Origin: Penicillus capitatus
Lineage: Eukaryota; Chlorophyta
Assembly: GCA_965649825.1 (NCBI GenBank)
Contig: OZ287697.1
Location: 496,001 to 560,000 of the forward strand
DNA length: 64,000 nt
Direction: 5' to 3'
Made by a program: the position numbers and the translations under genes. Below are positions 1-10,081 of the stretch, piece by piece. Each line of letters begins with the position of its first letter. Within the stretch, counting starts at the first letter, position 1. The notes beneath the pieces are model-generated. The model was not told where the DNA came from, ran no database searches, and worked only from the letters and a program-made list of their open reading frames with translations.

Positions 1-399
1 TCGGGGAATGGAGGTGTGCACACACGGATGCTTTCTTTCGACCTCTCTGATGCGTTTGTTATGATAGGTTCCTGGATATCGTTTCCAAGAACGCTGGCAA
101 GCTCGAAGCCCTGGAACATATCCGAAGGAAGTACAACTTCGAACATGGACAGACGGTGGCATGTGGAGACTCTGGAAACGACATTCTGATGCTCTCAGGT
201 CGTATAAGAGGACTAGTTGTACACCTAATCCTTCGTTTCTTTAGGGCAGAATCTGGCCATCGTCGTTGGCAACGCCCAGCCTGATTTGCTGGAGTGGGTA
301 AAAGCGGAAGAGCAAGATGCCGGCGAACGGCTGTATCTCACTAAGCAGCACGAAGCCTACGGAATTCTGGAAGGATTGAAGAGATTTGGATTCTATTGA
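1..399 (+). CDS. Sucrose-6-phosphate phosphatase-like HAD protein, 3' end (copy 1)
   Basis: This is the C-terminal end of a HAD-family phosphatase resembling plant and cyanobacterial sucrose-phosphate phosphatase. The 5' part lies outside the window. Exons are <1-13, 68-198 and 245-399. The second exon encodes the HAD motif GDSGND, which binds the metal in this family. The protein ends shortly after it, so the extra C-terminal domain of plant enzymes is absent. The coding sequence is almost identical to the last three exons of the complete gene at 27.7-29.2 kb. Intron 14-67 is quite different from its counterpart, while intron 199-244 is nearly identical. The stop lies 29 bp from the stop of the convergent DYNLT1 gene. 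Whether this copy is complete cannot be told from the window. Confidence 0.8.
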
Positions 400-428
400 G
401 AGAATTGAAGCAAAAGCGTTTGCGTGAT

Positions 429-841
429 TCAGAATGTCACTCCGAAGACAGTGCAGAGGCAGTACATGGTTTTGTTTTCCCAACGAACTGTCTGGCTACC
501 GTCTGTCGAATTATCCCAGTAGCAAGACATTCCAGTGTGCAGGCCTGCCCCTGTCAAACAATCTCGATCTATCTCGATGTTGGCGTTTGGCAAGGAATCA
601 CCCGTTTTCTGCATAATGGCGCAGTTGACGACATATTTGAACGCTTGCTGTGAATCGGCTAACTCTTTCACGATCTGATCGAGGCATTGTGCTGTCCATT
701 TCTTAGCCTGAATAGATAGAAAGATGCATCAGGCGAGAGAAATCCAGCGAGCGAGATACGTACGTGCTGGGGATCGTACTCCTTCGACGCGAGTACCCCG
801 TCGACAGCAGACGTGACCACCTCGCTGATGCGATCCGACAT
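429..841 (-). CDS. DYNLT1: Dynein light chain Tctex-type (DYNLT1)
   Basis: This is a small dynein light chain that links cargo or intermediate chain to cytoplasmic or axonemal dynein. Exons on the minus strand are 841-764, 707-602 and 550-429, giving 101 aa against about 113 in animals. The diagnostic C-terminal half is clear: FKYVVNCAIMQK, then GAGLHTGMSCYWDNSTDG, then TVRWENKTMYC and a final GVTF. Introns are 56 and 51 nt. The start at 841 is the only ATG in its open frame, but a short upstream exon is possible because the frame stays open beyond it. The gene is convergent with the sucrose-phosphatase tail. A fragment of its last exon recurs at 29.2 kb, next to the second copy of that gene. 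Confidence 0.9.
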
Positions 842-1197
842 AAAAACGCCCTGAATGTCATATTCTGAAGCGCGATAGGCAAAACAATGAGAGATACGGT
901 CGTATCACCCATTCTCGTTGTGTGACCAAATTGTTTATGCGTCCGACGTCTGGCAGTCAACGGGAAGCGTCAGTCACGACGCACTCAATGGTCGTTGACT
1001 CTTTGAGGGAGATCACTCATACTCATGAATGAAATCGAACGTCGTGAGAGGGCTCTGGGACAAGTGACACATACAAGTCCCCCGTCGCCATGCATCGCTC
1101 AGGATGCGAAGTCTCGTCGCGGCATCGCACACTGTTCGACAGGGTCAGGGGCCTCAGTTACGCATCCGATCGTCGGACATAACAAAAATTGCCAACG

Positions 1198-1964
1198 ATG
1201 TCGATGTGTGGCCACGCAACGTTTTCTCTTGGCCTGCGTCATTTCGCCTTTTCCAAGCGTCTGCCAGCGACGAAGGCGAAAGGGGTGACGAGAAGGAGTA
1301 TCCGAGATCGATGCCGTGGGGCTACACGAGAAGGGACAGTGCGACGAGCCGGACGACAGATCGAGAGATTCTCGACAGCGGCAGTGCACGAAGGCCGCCC
1401 TGGCAATGCAGCAGGAAAAGGAAGGCATGCAATCGTCGTGGCCAAGTTCAATTCTCTCGTCACGAAATCGCTCCTCGAAGGGGCACTCGCTGCCTTGAAT
1501 CAACACAGCTTCGATAAAGACGCCGTCGATGTCACTCTCACACAAACCTTCACCGCTTCTGGAAAGGTGTGACTGGTCTATTAGGTTTTTTGGGTGCCGG
1601 GCAGTTTTGAGACACCTCTTGTGGCGAAGACGTTGGGCAAGAGTGGGAAGTACTGTGCCATTATTTGTCTAGGCGCCATCGTAGCAGCCCCTTTCTCACA
1701 CTTGTGTGACCTGGCGTTGTGTAGATTCGTGGTGGGACCTCTCATTACGAAGCAGTCGTCAGTGCAGCTACCAGTGGTGTGCTTCAAGCCTCCATGGATT
1801 CTGGCATCCCTGTCATTTTCGGCGTCCTGACATGCGATACCATGGAACAAGCATTTGACCGAGCTGGTGGCAAAATGGGAAACAAAGGATACGAGGCTGC
1901 AATGACAGCTTTGGAAATGACAGATCTCTTATCGCACGTTCAGACAGGCACACTCGCCTCTTAA
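1198..1964 (+). CDS. ribH: 6,7-dimethyl-8-ribityllumazine synthase
   Basis: This enzyme condenses an aminouracil derivative with dihydroxybutanone phosphate in riboflavin synthesis. Exons 1198-1530, 1585-1680 and 1725-1964 give 222 aa. After splicing the family signatures are continuous: [11 protein letters not shown] near the start of the domain, [17 protein letters not shown] followed by RGGTSHYE, then [11 protein letters not shown] and [10 protein letters not shown]. The roughly 75 residues before the domain are rich in Arg, Ser and Ala and look like an organelle transit peptide, as expected for a plastid enzyme. The first in-frame ATG was taken as the start. Introns are 54 and 44 nt. Riboflavin synthesis is absent from animals, so the gene fits an alga or other autotroph. 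Confidence 0.92.
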
Positions 1965-2209
1965 ACTCTTGATCATTGCCGACGCTTTTGCGACGACAAA
2001 TCACTCAGTACTGCTTTTCTCCGCTTCCACAGTACCGGAAGGAAGTACGCAACGATCAACGTGAGGAAAGGAGTGGAGAGAATGAACGCTACTCGTTTTC
2101 CTCTGCCTCTGCCTAAATGTTAAGAATGCCGATACCGAAGGTCGTCGATGTCATGATTATCATCTCCGTTGCTTTGGGCACTCTAACCGTCGCTCAGTTG
2201 AGAGAATAC

Positions 2210-4418
2210 TTAATTTGACAAACAGTCCATGACATGGGATTGGAGATCATGGGCAACCGTCGCCGAGAATTCCAAGTGTCCGTACTCAAACTCCCGGTAC
2301 GAAACCTTGACACCCTTGTTCAACATATGCGTGACATGCATCTGCACACATTCTGGCGGAATCACTCCATCATTTTTGCCCGCCACAATGTCCACAGGGA
2401 TATCTATTCTCCGGTACTCGGAGGCCAGATCAAGTGGCTTGTCACAACCATAATGCATGCTGTTCTCTTCCGGAGAGCCATAGTCATAGAGACGAAACTG
2501 CACAGAGCTCACGAGCTGAACAAAATGGAGACCTGTGTGCACTGCGATTCCAGGCATGGATGTCACATCATAATGCGGCAGCTGCATCACCGTTTCCCAT
2601 GGACTGACATCGCCATTCATCAGCCATCGAATCCCACGTTTTGTAAATTCCCGAATGGCTGGGTACTGCATGGCATCTTGGAGAACCTTAAAGAGAATGA
2701 GACGTGTCAATGCGCCAGGGATAATCAAAGCAGCTCCCTTCTGCCTCAGGACATGCTCCATAAACCACGCAGCTGGTGGAAGGATAAATCGGAGAGGAGA
2801 AAACAGAAGGGGATAGACTGGATGGAATCCAGCAGGCGACATGAGAATAATGCGCTGCACGTAATGACGCTTCCCGTAAGCAAGGGCCGTGACTAAGTAC
2901 ACCAGCAAAGCAGCCGCACCGAGGGAATGGCCGACGACGTAGAGCGAATACGGCAATGCATCTTGGCTGTCATCCTGTGGCGGATCGATAGAATCGCGCT
3001 CCAAGAAGCCTTCGCTTCTGGAAGTATGCATGGGTATCTCCGTTTCGGAGAGGTCCTCTTCTCGAAGCTCAAGACACTTCATCGCGTGAATGTACTCGAT
3101 CTGTGCCCTAATGTCTTTCATGCCCAGTTCGTTCAGTGTGTAACGCCAGTATCGATCGTGCGTTATGTTCGGATTGATGTGACGTCTGGGTGGATTGGAA
3201 CGTGTGTTGCCCAGCCAGACATCGTATCCTTGATCCCACGCAGCGAATGCCAACGAATCGGTCACGCCGCTGCAGACCCAACCGAGAGCAGTGTCCAGGA
3301 CTCCGTGCTGGAAGAAGACAGTTCGCTTGGCATTCGGATGTGGGAGACGGTGCAAAGAAAGAATGTACCCATCCTCTGTTGTCACATCATGCGATTCTTG
3401 GGGATACCCAGCCTCTGTGATGAAATGCTCAGCTGTGATCGGAGCTGAACTCGAAGGCGGAAGCGAAGCGGAGAACGCCGGCATAGACAGGGCACGTGTC
3501 ATCCCCACGCGCATCTTTCTGTGCGTCTCGACAGACGATGGGGACATCTACAGACACATGTCTGCTTTGCTGCACGCTATCTCCTTATCCGACACCTGTG
3601 GCGGTTCTGTATGCGTTTCTGGGGGTAAGGCAGCAGGAGGTGGTCGGTTTCGGACGAGTAGAAGGATTTTGGCGACTTTCCGGAGGGCGTGGAAGATACC
3701 GGTGATGGCCATTTCTGAAGCGAGATGCACCTCTTCGACCCAACCGCGCCGCCGTCCTCCAATCCACAGGTGCCAATCTGTCAAAGATGCGCTCCAATTG
3801 AGAACAGAGTGTTCAGGACGTCACCAAAGCGTCGTTCCAGATTCAGAGCTGGAAAAAGAATGGTCTTCAATGGACGTCTCTGCCGTGTCCAGGACATCCA
3901 CTGGGTCACTCGGTGTCTCAGTCGGTTCATCCAGGTGACCTTGCCCTTCGAATCGGACCCTCGCTCGCCATCTCCTATCGACAGGCGACACTCTCGGCGA
4001 CACGCTGCTGTGACGAACTTGTTTGTGAAGCGTGTTCAGTCTGGTGACCGATTTCGCGTTCGACGATGGAATTGAGTGTGCTTGGTCGCAGATTCTCCCA
4101 TGCGATTCGGTGGATGACGGGCGTCCGTGAGCCTCCATGTGTCCACAGCTTGCTAACTTTGTCGCCAAGAGAGACGAGCCATGCAAAGATGCCGTTGACG
4201 AAACGGATGAAGTGATGGAAGCTTTCGCGGACGAGGGATTTTGCGAATTCTTCCGAGACACCGAGTATCAGTTCCAGCCAGTACTCGACGCACGGTCGAT
4301 AGACATGGAAGTAGTACAGATGCAGTAGATAGACGACACCATGAAAGGCGCGAATGATGACGTCGCACAGAAGGCAGAGAAAAGCGAGGACCCAAACAGA
4401 ACACTCAAAGACGCGCAT
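2210..4418 (-). CDS. Membrane-anchored acid lipase (lysosomal/gastric lipase family)
   Basis: This is an alpha/beta hydrolase of the acid lipase family, expected to hydrolyse acylglycerols or sterol esters. Exons are 4418-4004, 3959-3825, 3777-3596 and 3547-2210, giving about 689 aa. The last exon holds the catalytic region: the lid-domain motif around FFQHGVLDTALGWV, DVWLGNTRSN, the nucleophile elbow VVGHSLGAAA, and a C-terminal Asp (AGKNDGVIP) and His (YGHLEF). The N-terminus starts with a hydrophobic stretch of roughly 35 residues that reads as one or two membrane segments rather than a cleaved signal. About 240 residues precede the lipase domain, which is unusual because family members are normally about 400 aa and secreted. 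The three introns are 44-48 nt. A short exon upstream of 4418 is possible. Confidence 0.85.
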
Positions 4419-5026
4419 CTGCAAAGCATCTTGATGACGAAGAGAACGACGTCCGCTTGAACGTCACGTCAGATATCATGGCGACAGCTGGAATCGACGC
4501 AATGGGTTGCCGAAGGACGACGCAACGATCATAGAAACAAACGCTGGCAGAAGAGATGGAGAACAGAGCTGACCGTGTATGAATCGTTCAGAAGTTAAAG
4601 GCGCTACAGAGAGCTCAGTCGTTTTTGTAGCAGGGATACTCATTGAGGACAGATCTTATGCAGAAAGAGTGATAGGGGGAAACGAACTTAATGCACCAGA
4701 TTCATATACATTATTCTTCCGTGATTTCGGGGATGACCTGTTCATTTCCAGCCGTTCATTCAAGCGTTAGAAAAGAGCGTTCTTATTATCTGGCCGACGA
4801 AAGAGACGTTCAAGTGTAAAGGGAAATCAGTCTCATGTCGATTTTGAAAGTTTGCGTCTTGGTACGAATACCTAGTCCGCCTTTATGAGAATCTGAAACA
4901 GGTCAGTCGACCTGGCTAATGTGCGCTTCGTCGGCACCAGATGAACAATATTGAACACTAAACATCATTCGGCTTTATATGATTCGAGCCACATTCGCAA
5001 GGGAGCGGTACTGTAATCGTGCAATT
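4419..5026. other. Intergenic spacer with one arm of a direct repeat
   Basis: I see no convincing gene. The segment from about 4546 onward is a diverged copy of sequence at 5802-6070. A 63-codon open frame at 4579-4770 is part of this repeat and has a related but diverged frame in the other copy. That is weak evidence for a short coding sequence. Confidence 0.5.
4546..4810 (+). repeat. Direct repeat, copy 1 (downstream of Kazal gene A)
   Basis: About 140 bp starting with ggcagaagagatggagaaca are close to identical to the segment beginning at 5802. Similarity then fades over another 120 bp. The two copies lie immediately 3' of Kazal gene A and between the two Kazal genes, so they mark the unit of a tandem duplication. 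Confidence 0.8.
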
Positions 5027-5571
5027 TCATGCACAGGGACATTCGCCTTCGCATTCAACTCCCACACCAGCGCAACGGGCAAAACAGTCGTTTGAGTATG
5101 TCTCTCCATCCACTCCACAAACCGGATCGAAGAGTGTTATGCAAAAGCAGTCGTCAATCGGGCACGGACATTCGCCTTCGCAGGCAACTCCCACACCAGC
5201 GCAACGGGCAAAACAGTCGTTTGAGTATGTCTCTCCATCCACTCCACAAACCGGATCGAAGAGTGTTATGCATACGCAGTCGTCAATCGGCGAGGGCGGG
5301 GGAGGGCATGGACATTGGCCTTTGCAGGCAACTTCCACACCAGCGCAAGCCGCGCATCCGTCGTTTGAGTATGTCTCTCCATCCACTCCACAAACCGGAT
5401 CGAAGAGTGTTATGCAGACGCAGGGTTCTACATAGGTATCAAAAGCACACAGAGAATAACGCCGACTGAATGAAGCAAGCGAAAGGCGTTCTTACCCGAA
5501 TTCTGTCCGTTCGTGGGGACTAGGTAGAGCAGCGCCAGAAAGGAGAGAAACGCAAATCGCATCGTCTTCAT
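5027..5571 (-). CDS. Secreted Kazal-type protease inhibitor with three domains (gene A)
   Basis: This is a small secreted serine protease inhibitor. Exon 1 (5571-5496) encodes a signal peptide (MKTMRF, a hydrophobic core, then PTNGQNS). A 68-nt intron leads to exon 2 (5427-5027), for 158 aa in total. Exon 2 holds three Kazal repeats, each with the pattern CxCITLFDPVCGVDGETYSN followed by the remaining cysteines. The first differs (NDGCAACAG) and is followed by a proline linker. The second and third are nearly identical even in DNA sequence, so they arose by a recent internal duplication. The predicted reactive-site region (ITLFDPVCG) is the same in all three. Targets could be pathogen, predator or self proteases; nothing in the sequence decides this. 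Confidence 0.88.
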
Positions 5572-6179
5572 CGTCGAAGAACGCAATCGTCGAACAATCG
5601 CAAGGAATCCGTCGAAGATACTTGGCTCTTGTGTTCCAAACGGACGAAATAAGGCCCTTTTAAAGATGGACACGACGCGGTTTGCTATCGCGTCGATGTC
5701 TGTCCGCTGTTCCGAGAGTAGCTGCCGAGTAGCGCTCAGAAGCTGACTCCGTTTGCCACCTGTCCACAACGTAGAAGTTGTACGGTACAGGTAAGTACAC
5801 CGGCAGAAGAGATGGAGAACAGAGCTGACCGTGTATGAATCGATCAGAAGTTAAAGGTGCTACAGAGAGCTCAGTCGTTTCTGCAGCAAGGATACTCATT
5901 GAAGACAGACCTTATGCAGAAATGTTCGCAGGCAAAAAAGGACTTAAAACACTGAGGTTACACACATTTTCTTTTGTGATTTCGAGGGATAACCTATTAT
6001 TCATCGCCAGCCATCCATTCAAGCGTTAGCAAGATTAAGAAGCGTTATTGTGATCTGGCCAACGAAAGAGCCGTCCAAATGTAAACGAAAATCTGCCTCA
6101 TGTCAACGGCAGTTCATGGAAGATTTCAGATAGGCTCAATCAATCATGATAGACGATAGGCAAAACACAAGAAGCGTAA
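5572..6179. other. Spacer between the Kazal genes
   Basis: This spacer holds sequence upstream of gene A, much of it shared with sequence upstream of gene B near 7260-7480. It also holds the second direct-repeat copy. I see no other gene. Confidence 0.5.
5802..6070 (+). repeat. Direct repeat, copy 2 (between the Kazal genes)
   Basis: This is the partner of the repeat at 4546-4810. The first 140 bp match closely and the rest is diverged by substitutions and small indels. Confidence 0.8.
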
Positions 6180-7259
6180 CTAGCGACACTTGGGGCATTC
6201 ACGCATGCATTCTTTCTTCATCGTCGATATTATCAGATCAGCGCCGCCATCGTCATCGTTATTGGAAGCTTTGACGCAATCCGTACAACACTTCAATCCC
6301 GGGCAACAGTCATCCGTACTCGGACGACTTTTTGGTGAAGAAGAGACTACACATGTCTCGCCCTACAACAGATACAGATGGAGATGCACATCATGACAAG
6401 CGTGCCTACTTCTTTCTTGCAAGTTGGTGGACGAATGCTTGGGATTGGTAGAGGGAGGCTTGGTGAAGGTGAGAGACCTACACATCATTGGATGAGCTGT
6501 GTACCCCTGAGAAGAAGATTGTGGTACTGCAGTCGACGATTTCACAGCCGAAAACATAGACGGCAGAACAGCCGCATTGTCCTGCTGCAATGCACTGAGC
6601 GTTCGGAAATGCAGGACAGGAAGGAATGGAGCATGGAGCTAAACAGGATATAACTGCACAGCGAAGCACAGGTTCACCTGAAATGCCAGAGAAGCAATCA
6701 TGACATCCACTTTGAGAAGTTTGGATGCTGGGCGTACATGGACATGAGCTATCGCAAGCGACCTGGACGCCAGCCTGTTTTGCCCGGCAAGCATTCAGGT
6801 AAGTAACGCCGTCGGAACCACAGACTGGTTTTGGATCGCAGGCACATTGGCAGGGACATGGGCCTGTACACGCGACAGAAACTCCGGAGCAACGGGCAAA
6901 ACAGTCGTTTGAGTATGTCTCTCCATCCACTCCACAAACCGGGGCGAAGAGTGCTGGGCAAACGCAGTTAATCGGCAGAGGTGGGGGAGGGCATGGACAT
7001 TGGCCTTTGCAGGCAACTTCCACACCAGCGCAAGCCGCGCATCCGTCGTTTGAGTATGTCTCTCCATCCACTCCACAAACCGGATCGAAGAGTGTTATGC
7101 AGGCGCAGGGTTCTATATAGGTATCAAAAGCACACAGAGAATAACGCCGACTGAACGAAGCAAGCGAAAGGCGTTCTTACGCGAATTCTGTCCGTTCGTG
7201 GGGACTAGACAGAGCAGCGCCAGAAAGGAGAGAAACGTAAATCGCATCGTCTTCATCAT
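6180..7259 (-). CDS. Secreted Kazal-type protease inhibitor with Cys-rich tail (gene B)
   Basis: This is a tandem paralogue of gene A. Exon 1 (7259-7181) encodes nearly the same signal peptide, and a 68-nt intron at the same place leads to exon 2 (7112-6484). Exon 2 has two Kazal domains like those of gene A, then a third, more diverged one (PVCGSDGVTYLNACRAK), then a Cys-rich segment with CHDCFSG and CAVISCLAPC. Splicing to 6362-6180 adds a tail with DDCCPGLKCCTDC and MRECPKC before the stop. The total is about 296 aa. The last joint is inferred: it is in phase, but the 121-nt intron is long for this genome. The extra cysteine modules are absent from gene A, so the pair has diverged in domain content as well as sequence. 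Confidence 0.82.
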
Positions 7260-8168
7260 CGAAGAACGCAAACGTCGAACAATCGCAAGGGATCTGTTGA
7301 AGATACTTGCTGTTGTGTTCCAAACGGATGAACAAGGCCTTTTTAAAGATAGTAACGACGCGGTTTGCTCTCGCGTCGATGTCTGTCCGCCGTACGAGTA
7401 GCTGCCAAGTGGTATTCAGAAGCTGACTCCGTTGCCACCTGTCCACGATGCAGAAGTCGTACGGCATAGGTAAGTATAGAGATGGACAATCTCGAAGGTA
7501 AGACGCGGGTTGTTTGATGAGCCTGCCAAACATTTGAGAAATGTGAACATCCTCGTCCTGCCTAGCTACTGAAGAGTAGCACAACGCAAAGGAGCGCCTT
7601 CAACGCGATCTTTTAGCTCTGCTGAACTTTAATCTTTATTTCATGATGCTCTCGCATGAGCTCTGCGTCGAACATGAACGTACGAACACCTTCTTTTTGA
7701 GAAGAGTTTTTAATGCCTCGTGGCATGGGCCGGCAAATTGACCGGGTCTCGGCTGACTCGAACTTGCTGACATGCCCACGATCCATGCGTTAATCTTCCT
7801 CGTGCTGCTATGATGCGTTCGTCTCCCTCTCTGTCATTTCCAGGCTATTGTTACATGACGGACTAGACTTTCAGGGTTATTTCGCACAAGCGCAAAATTG
7901 GCGGTGTCTGCATGCACCATCTGCGTTGAAGCGACATTTGTTCCAGCTGGCAGTCATCAATCGGAACCTATACGAAGTTCGCCTGAGTCTGCGAAGCCGT
8001 TGAAATACGTGTCTAGGTGACAGCTGTCACCATTTGACATCTTCAGCGTAAACTCTGTTCGCCTAACCCATCCGAACACGGTACCTGACTACGGTGCATC
8101 GCCGCCATCTGCTAACTTCTCCTATTTGCCTCACGGCAGTCAGTTATCGGAATCGCAAAGCCTTGACC
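7260..8168. other. Intergenic region without recognised gene
   Basis: The first 220 bp resemble the upstream region of Kazal gene A. The rest shows no open frame with plausible splice structure. It presumably contains the divergent promoters of Kazal gene B and the VWA gene. Confidence 0.4.
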
Positions 8169-10081
8169 ATGTTGCCCACGGTTTTGATAGCGTTTCTTCT
8201 TAGCATCGCGTCCGTTACGGTCGTGCATGGTAATGCCTTGTCAACACCCAGCAGTGGTTACCATTGTCCGCACAGGCCAAAGAGGAGGACTTGCTCTCTC
8301 CAGCGTTGCCGAGTTTTCTAGCATCCCGATCCGAGAACAGTCTCTCTCGGTTGTTGTGTCGGTTGTTGCGCCCGCATCTGTGGCTTCCGCTAGCCGTGCG
8401 CCTGTCTCTGTCTCAGCCGTTTTGGACCGTTCCGGGTCCATGCGAGGTAATCAAAGACTCACGCTATTGCCGTCCGGAAGTACAGAGCAATGCACAGGAG
8501 AGAAGATTCGCCTTCTCAAGTTGTCCACGGAGTTCTTGGTCGACCGCTTGACTTCCAACGATTTCCTCGGCGTCGTCAGCTACAGCTCAGACGTAACTGC
8601 CACTGCTTCCGGACCTTCGTCGCTCAGTAGAAGCGTAGGTCACTGAGGAGTTTGGTTTGACGGCTACAACGCAATCAGCTAAGGGAGGCTTGCGCGAAGC
8701 GATTGATTCTATTGTTGCCTCCGGAAGCACTAATCTTGCCGGCGGTCTTTTTGAAGGTACCCGCCTATCATAGTGTCTATATCCTTAGGCGATTGTGCTG
8801 TTCAGGTATTGACCAGCAGACGCGGGCAGACATCCCAGGAGCTGTGGTCCAGTCGATCATTCTCTTCACAGATGGTCTGGCAAACACAGGTGCATCGCCA
8901 GTTTCGTATTTTCCATCTGATTCTGCCGTAAACAAGGCGTAACGGATATTGGAACGATCACATCCAGAATTGCGAATCAGCTGAACGGTGAGTCTACTTT
9001 CTGAGTGAATGGGATAACGAATGATGAGATCTTAGGGCCACGCCCACCGACGGTCTATGCTCTGGGCTTCGGAGGAGATCATGACGCCCAATTTCTGCAG
9101 GTTAGATGGACGTCGATGACGACGCTCAGTTTCGTCATTCCAATGAGAAATTTAGGCCATTGCTGAAGCGGGACGCGGATCCTATGTCTTTGTGCAAAAC
9201 GAAAACTCCATTGCAACGGCGATTGGTTCGATTCTCGGTGGATTGCTCTCGGTCACAGCTCAAGATATTGTCGTGAGATTCACGCCCTTGAATGGCGCCA
9301 GGATTGTTGCCATCCGCGGAGGCAATGTCGATGCTGCACTCACCAGGTTGGCCTTACCCAACAAGATTGCTGACTGAGATCTGCTTTCCACTGTGCAGCA
9401 CAAGGTTTCCGGATCTCTTTGCCGAAGAGCGTCGTGATGTTTTGGTGGACATGCGCATTCCTGTCTTGGACGACGCCCTCGACAGACAAGAAGTCCTGAG
9501 GGTGCGACTGACATACTTTAACACCGTCACAGGTTCCTCTCTCTATGGAATCCCGATATTGATCTCATCCGTGTGGACTGCACTAGAGCAAAGGGAGGAG
9601 CGGGAGACAACGGTGGTTGTTGACCGCAGTCTGGATGTCGTCGCGGCCACTGCCGCTCCACTTGTCGCCACTACGCGTCTGAGATTCCAAGTTGCAGATG
9701 TAGGACTGTCTCGTTAGGCAGCAGCGGATTGGCTAATTGCACGTTGTTTAGGATCTCACAACTGCAGCGCAACAGAGAAGTGCAGGCGACACAGCAGGGG
9801 CTTCGGCGACGTTGGATGGTACGTTGCAGAAAATCTCGGATTCCAGTGTTGCGGGGACACCTGAAGCGGAAGCGCTGGCTGCTGATGTCCGAAGCACACA
9901 ATCGGAAGTCGAAAGCGCGAGCTTCGATACGGCGGCAGCCAATCGCGTCCAAGCTGGTGCTGCCTCTGTGTCAGCCCAGCGTGCCGCTGCGCCGACAGGG
10001 TTAGCTTCGGCACCCGTCACGACAGCCCAGAGTGCTTCGGCTGGGGCGGCGTTGAGTTTTGTCTCCGGCGGCGGAAACTGA
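8169..10081 (+). CDS. Secreted von Willebrand factor A domain protein
   Basis: Ten exons (8169-8229, 8276-8446, 8498-8592, 8639-8756, 8806-8889, 8937-8987, 9036-9100, 9156-9346, 9399-9699, 9752-10081) join into 488 codons. The N-terminus is a clear signal peptide (MLPTVLIAFLLSIASV ending VHG). The VWA domain starts at about residue 60 and has an intact MIDAS: AVLDRSGSM, then the Thr-containing GSTNLAGG, then ILFTDGLANTG. A beta-rich region follows with FAEERRDVLVDM. The last exon encodes a low-complexity tail rich in Ala, Ser and Thr. The protein is expected to bind ligands through a metal ion outside the cell or in a vesicle. All nine introns are 46-55 nt. No protease, transglutaminase or membrane segment is seen. 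Confidence 0.88.

Noticed and set aside
5019-5469. Plus-strand open frames with repeats across the Kazal gene
   Set aside because: They are antisense shadows of the Kazal repeats; the minus strand has the signal peptide, cysteines and splice sites.
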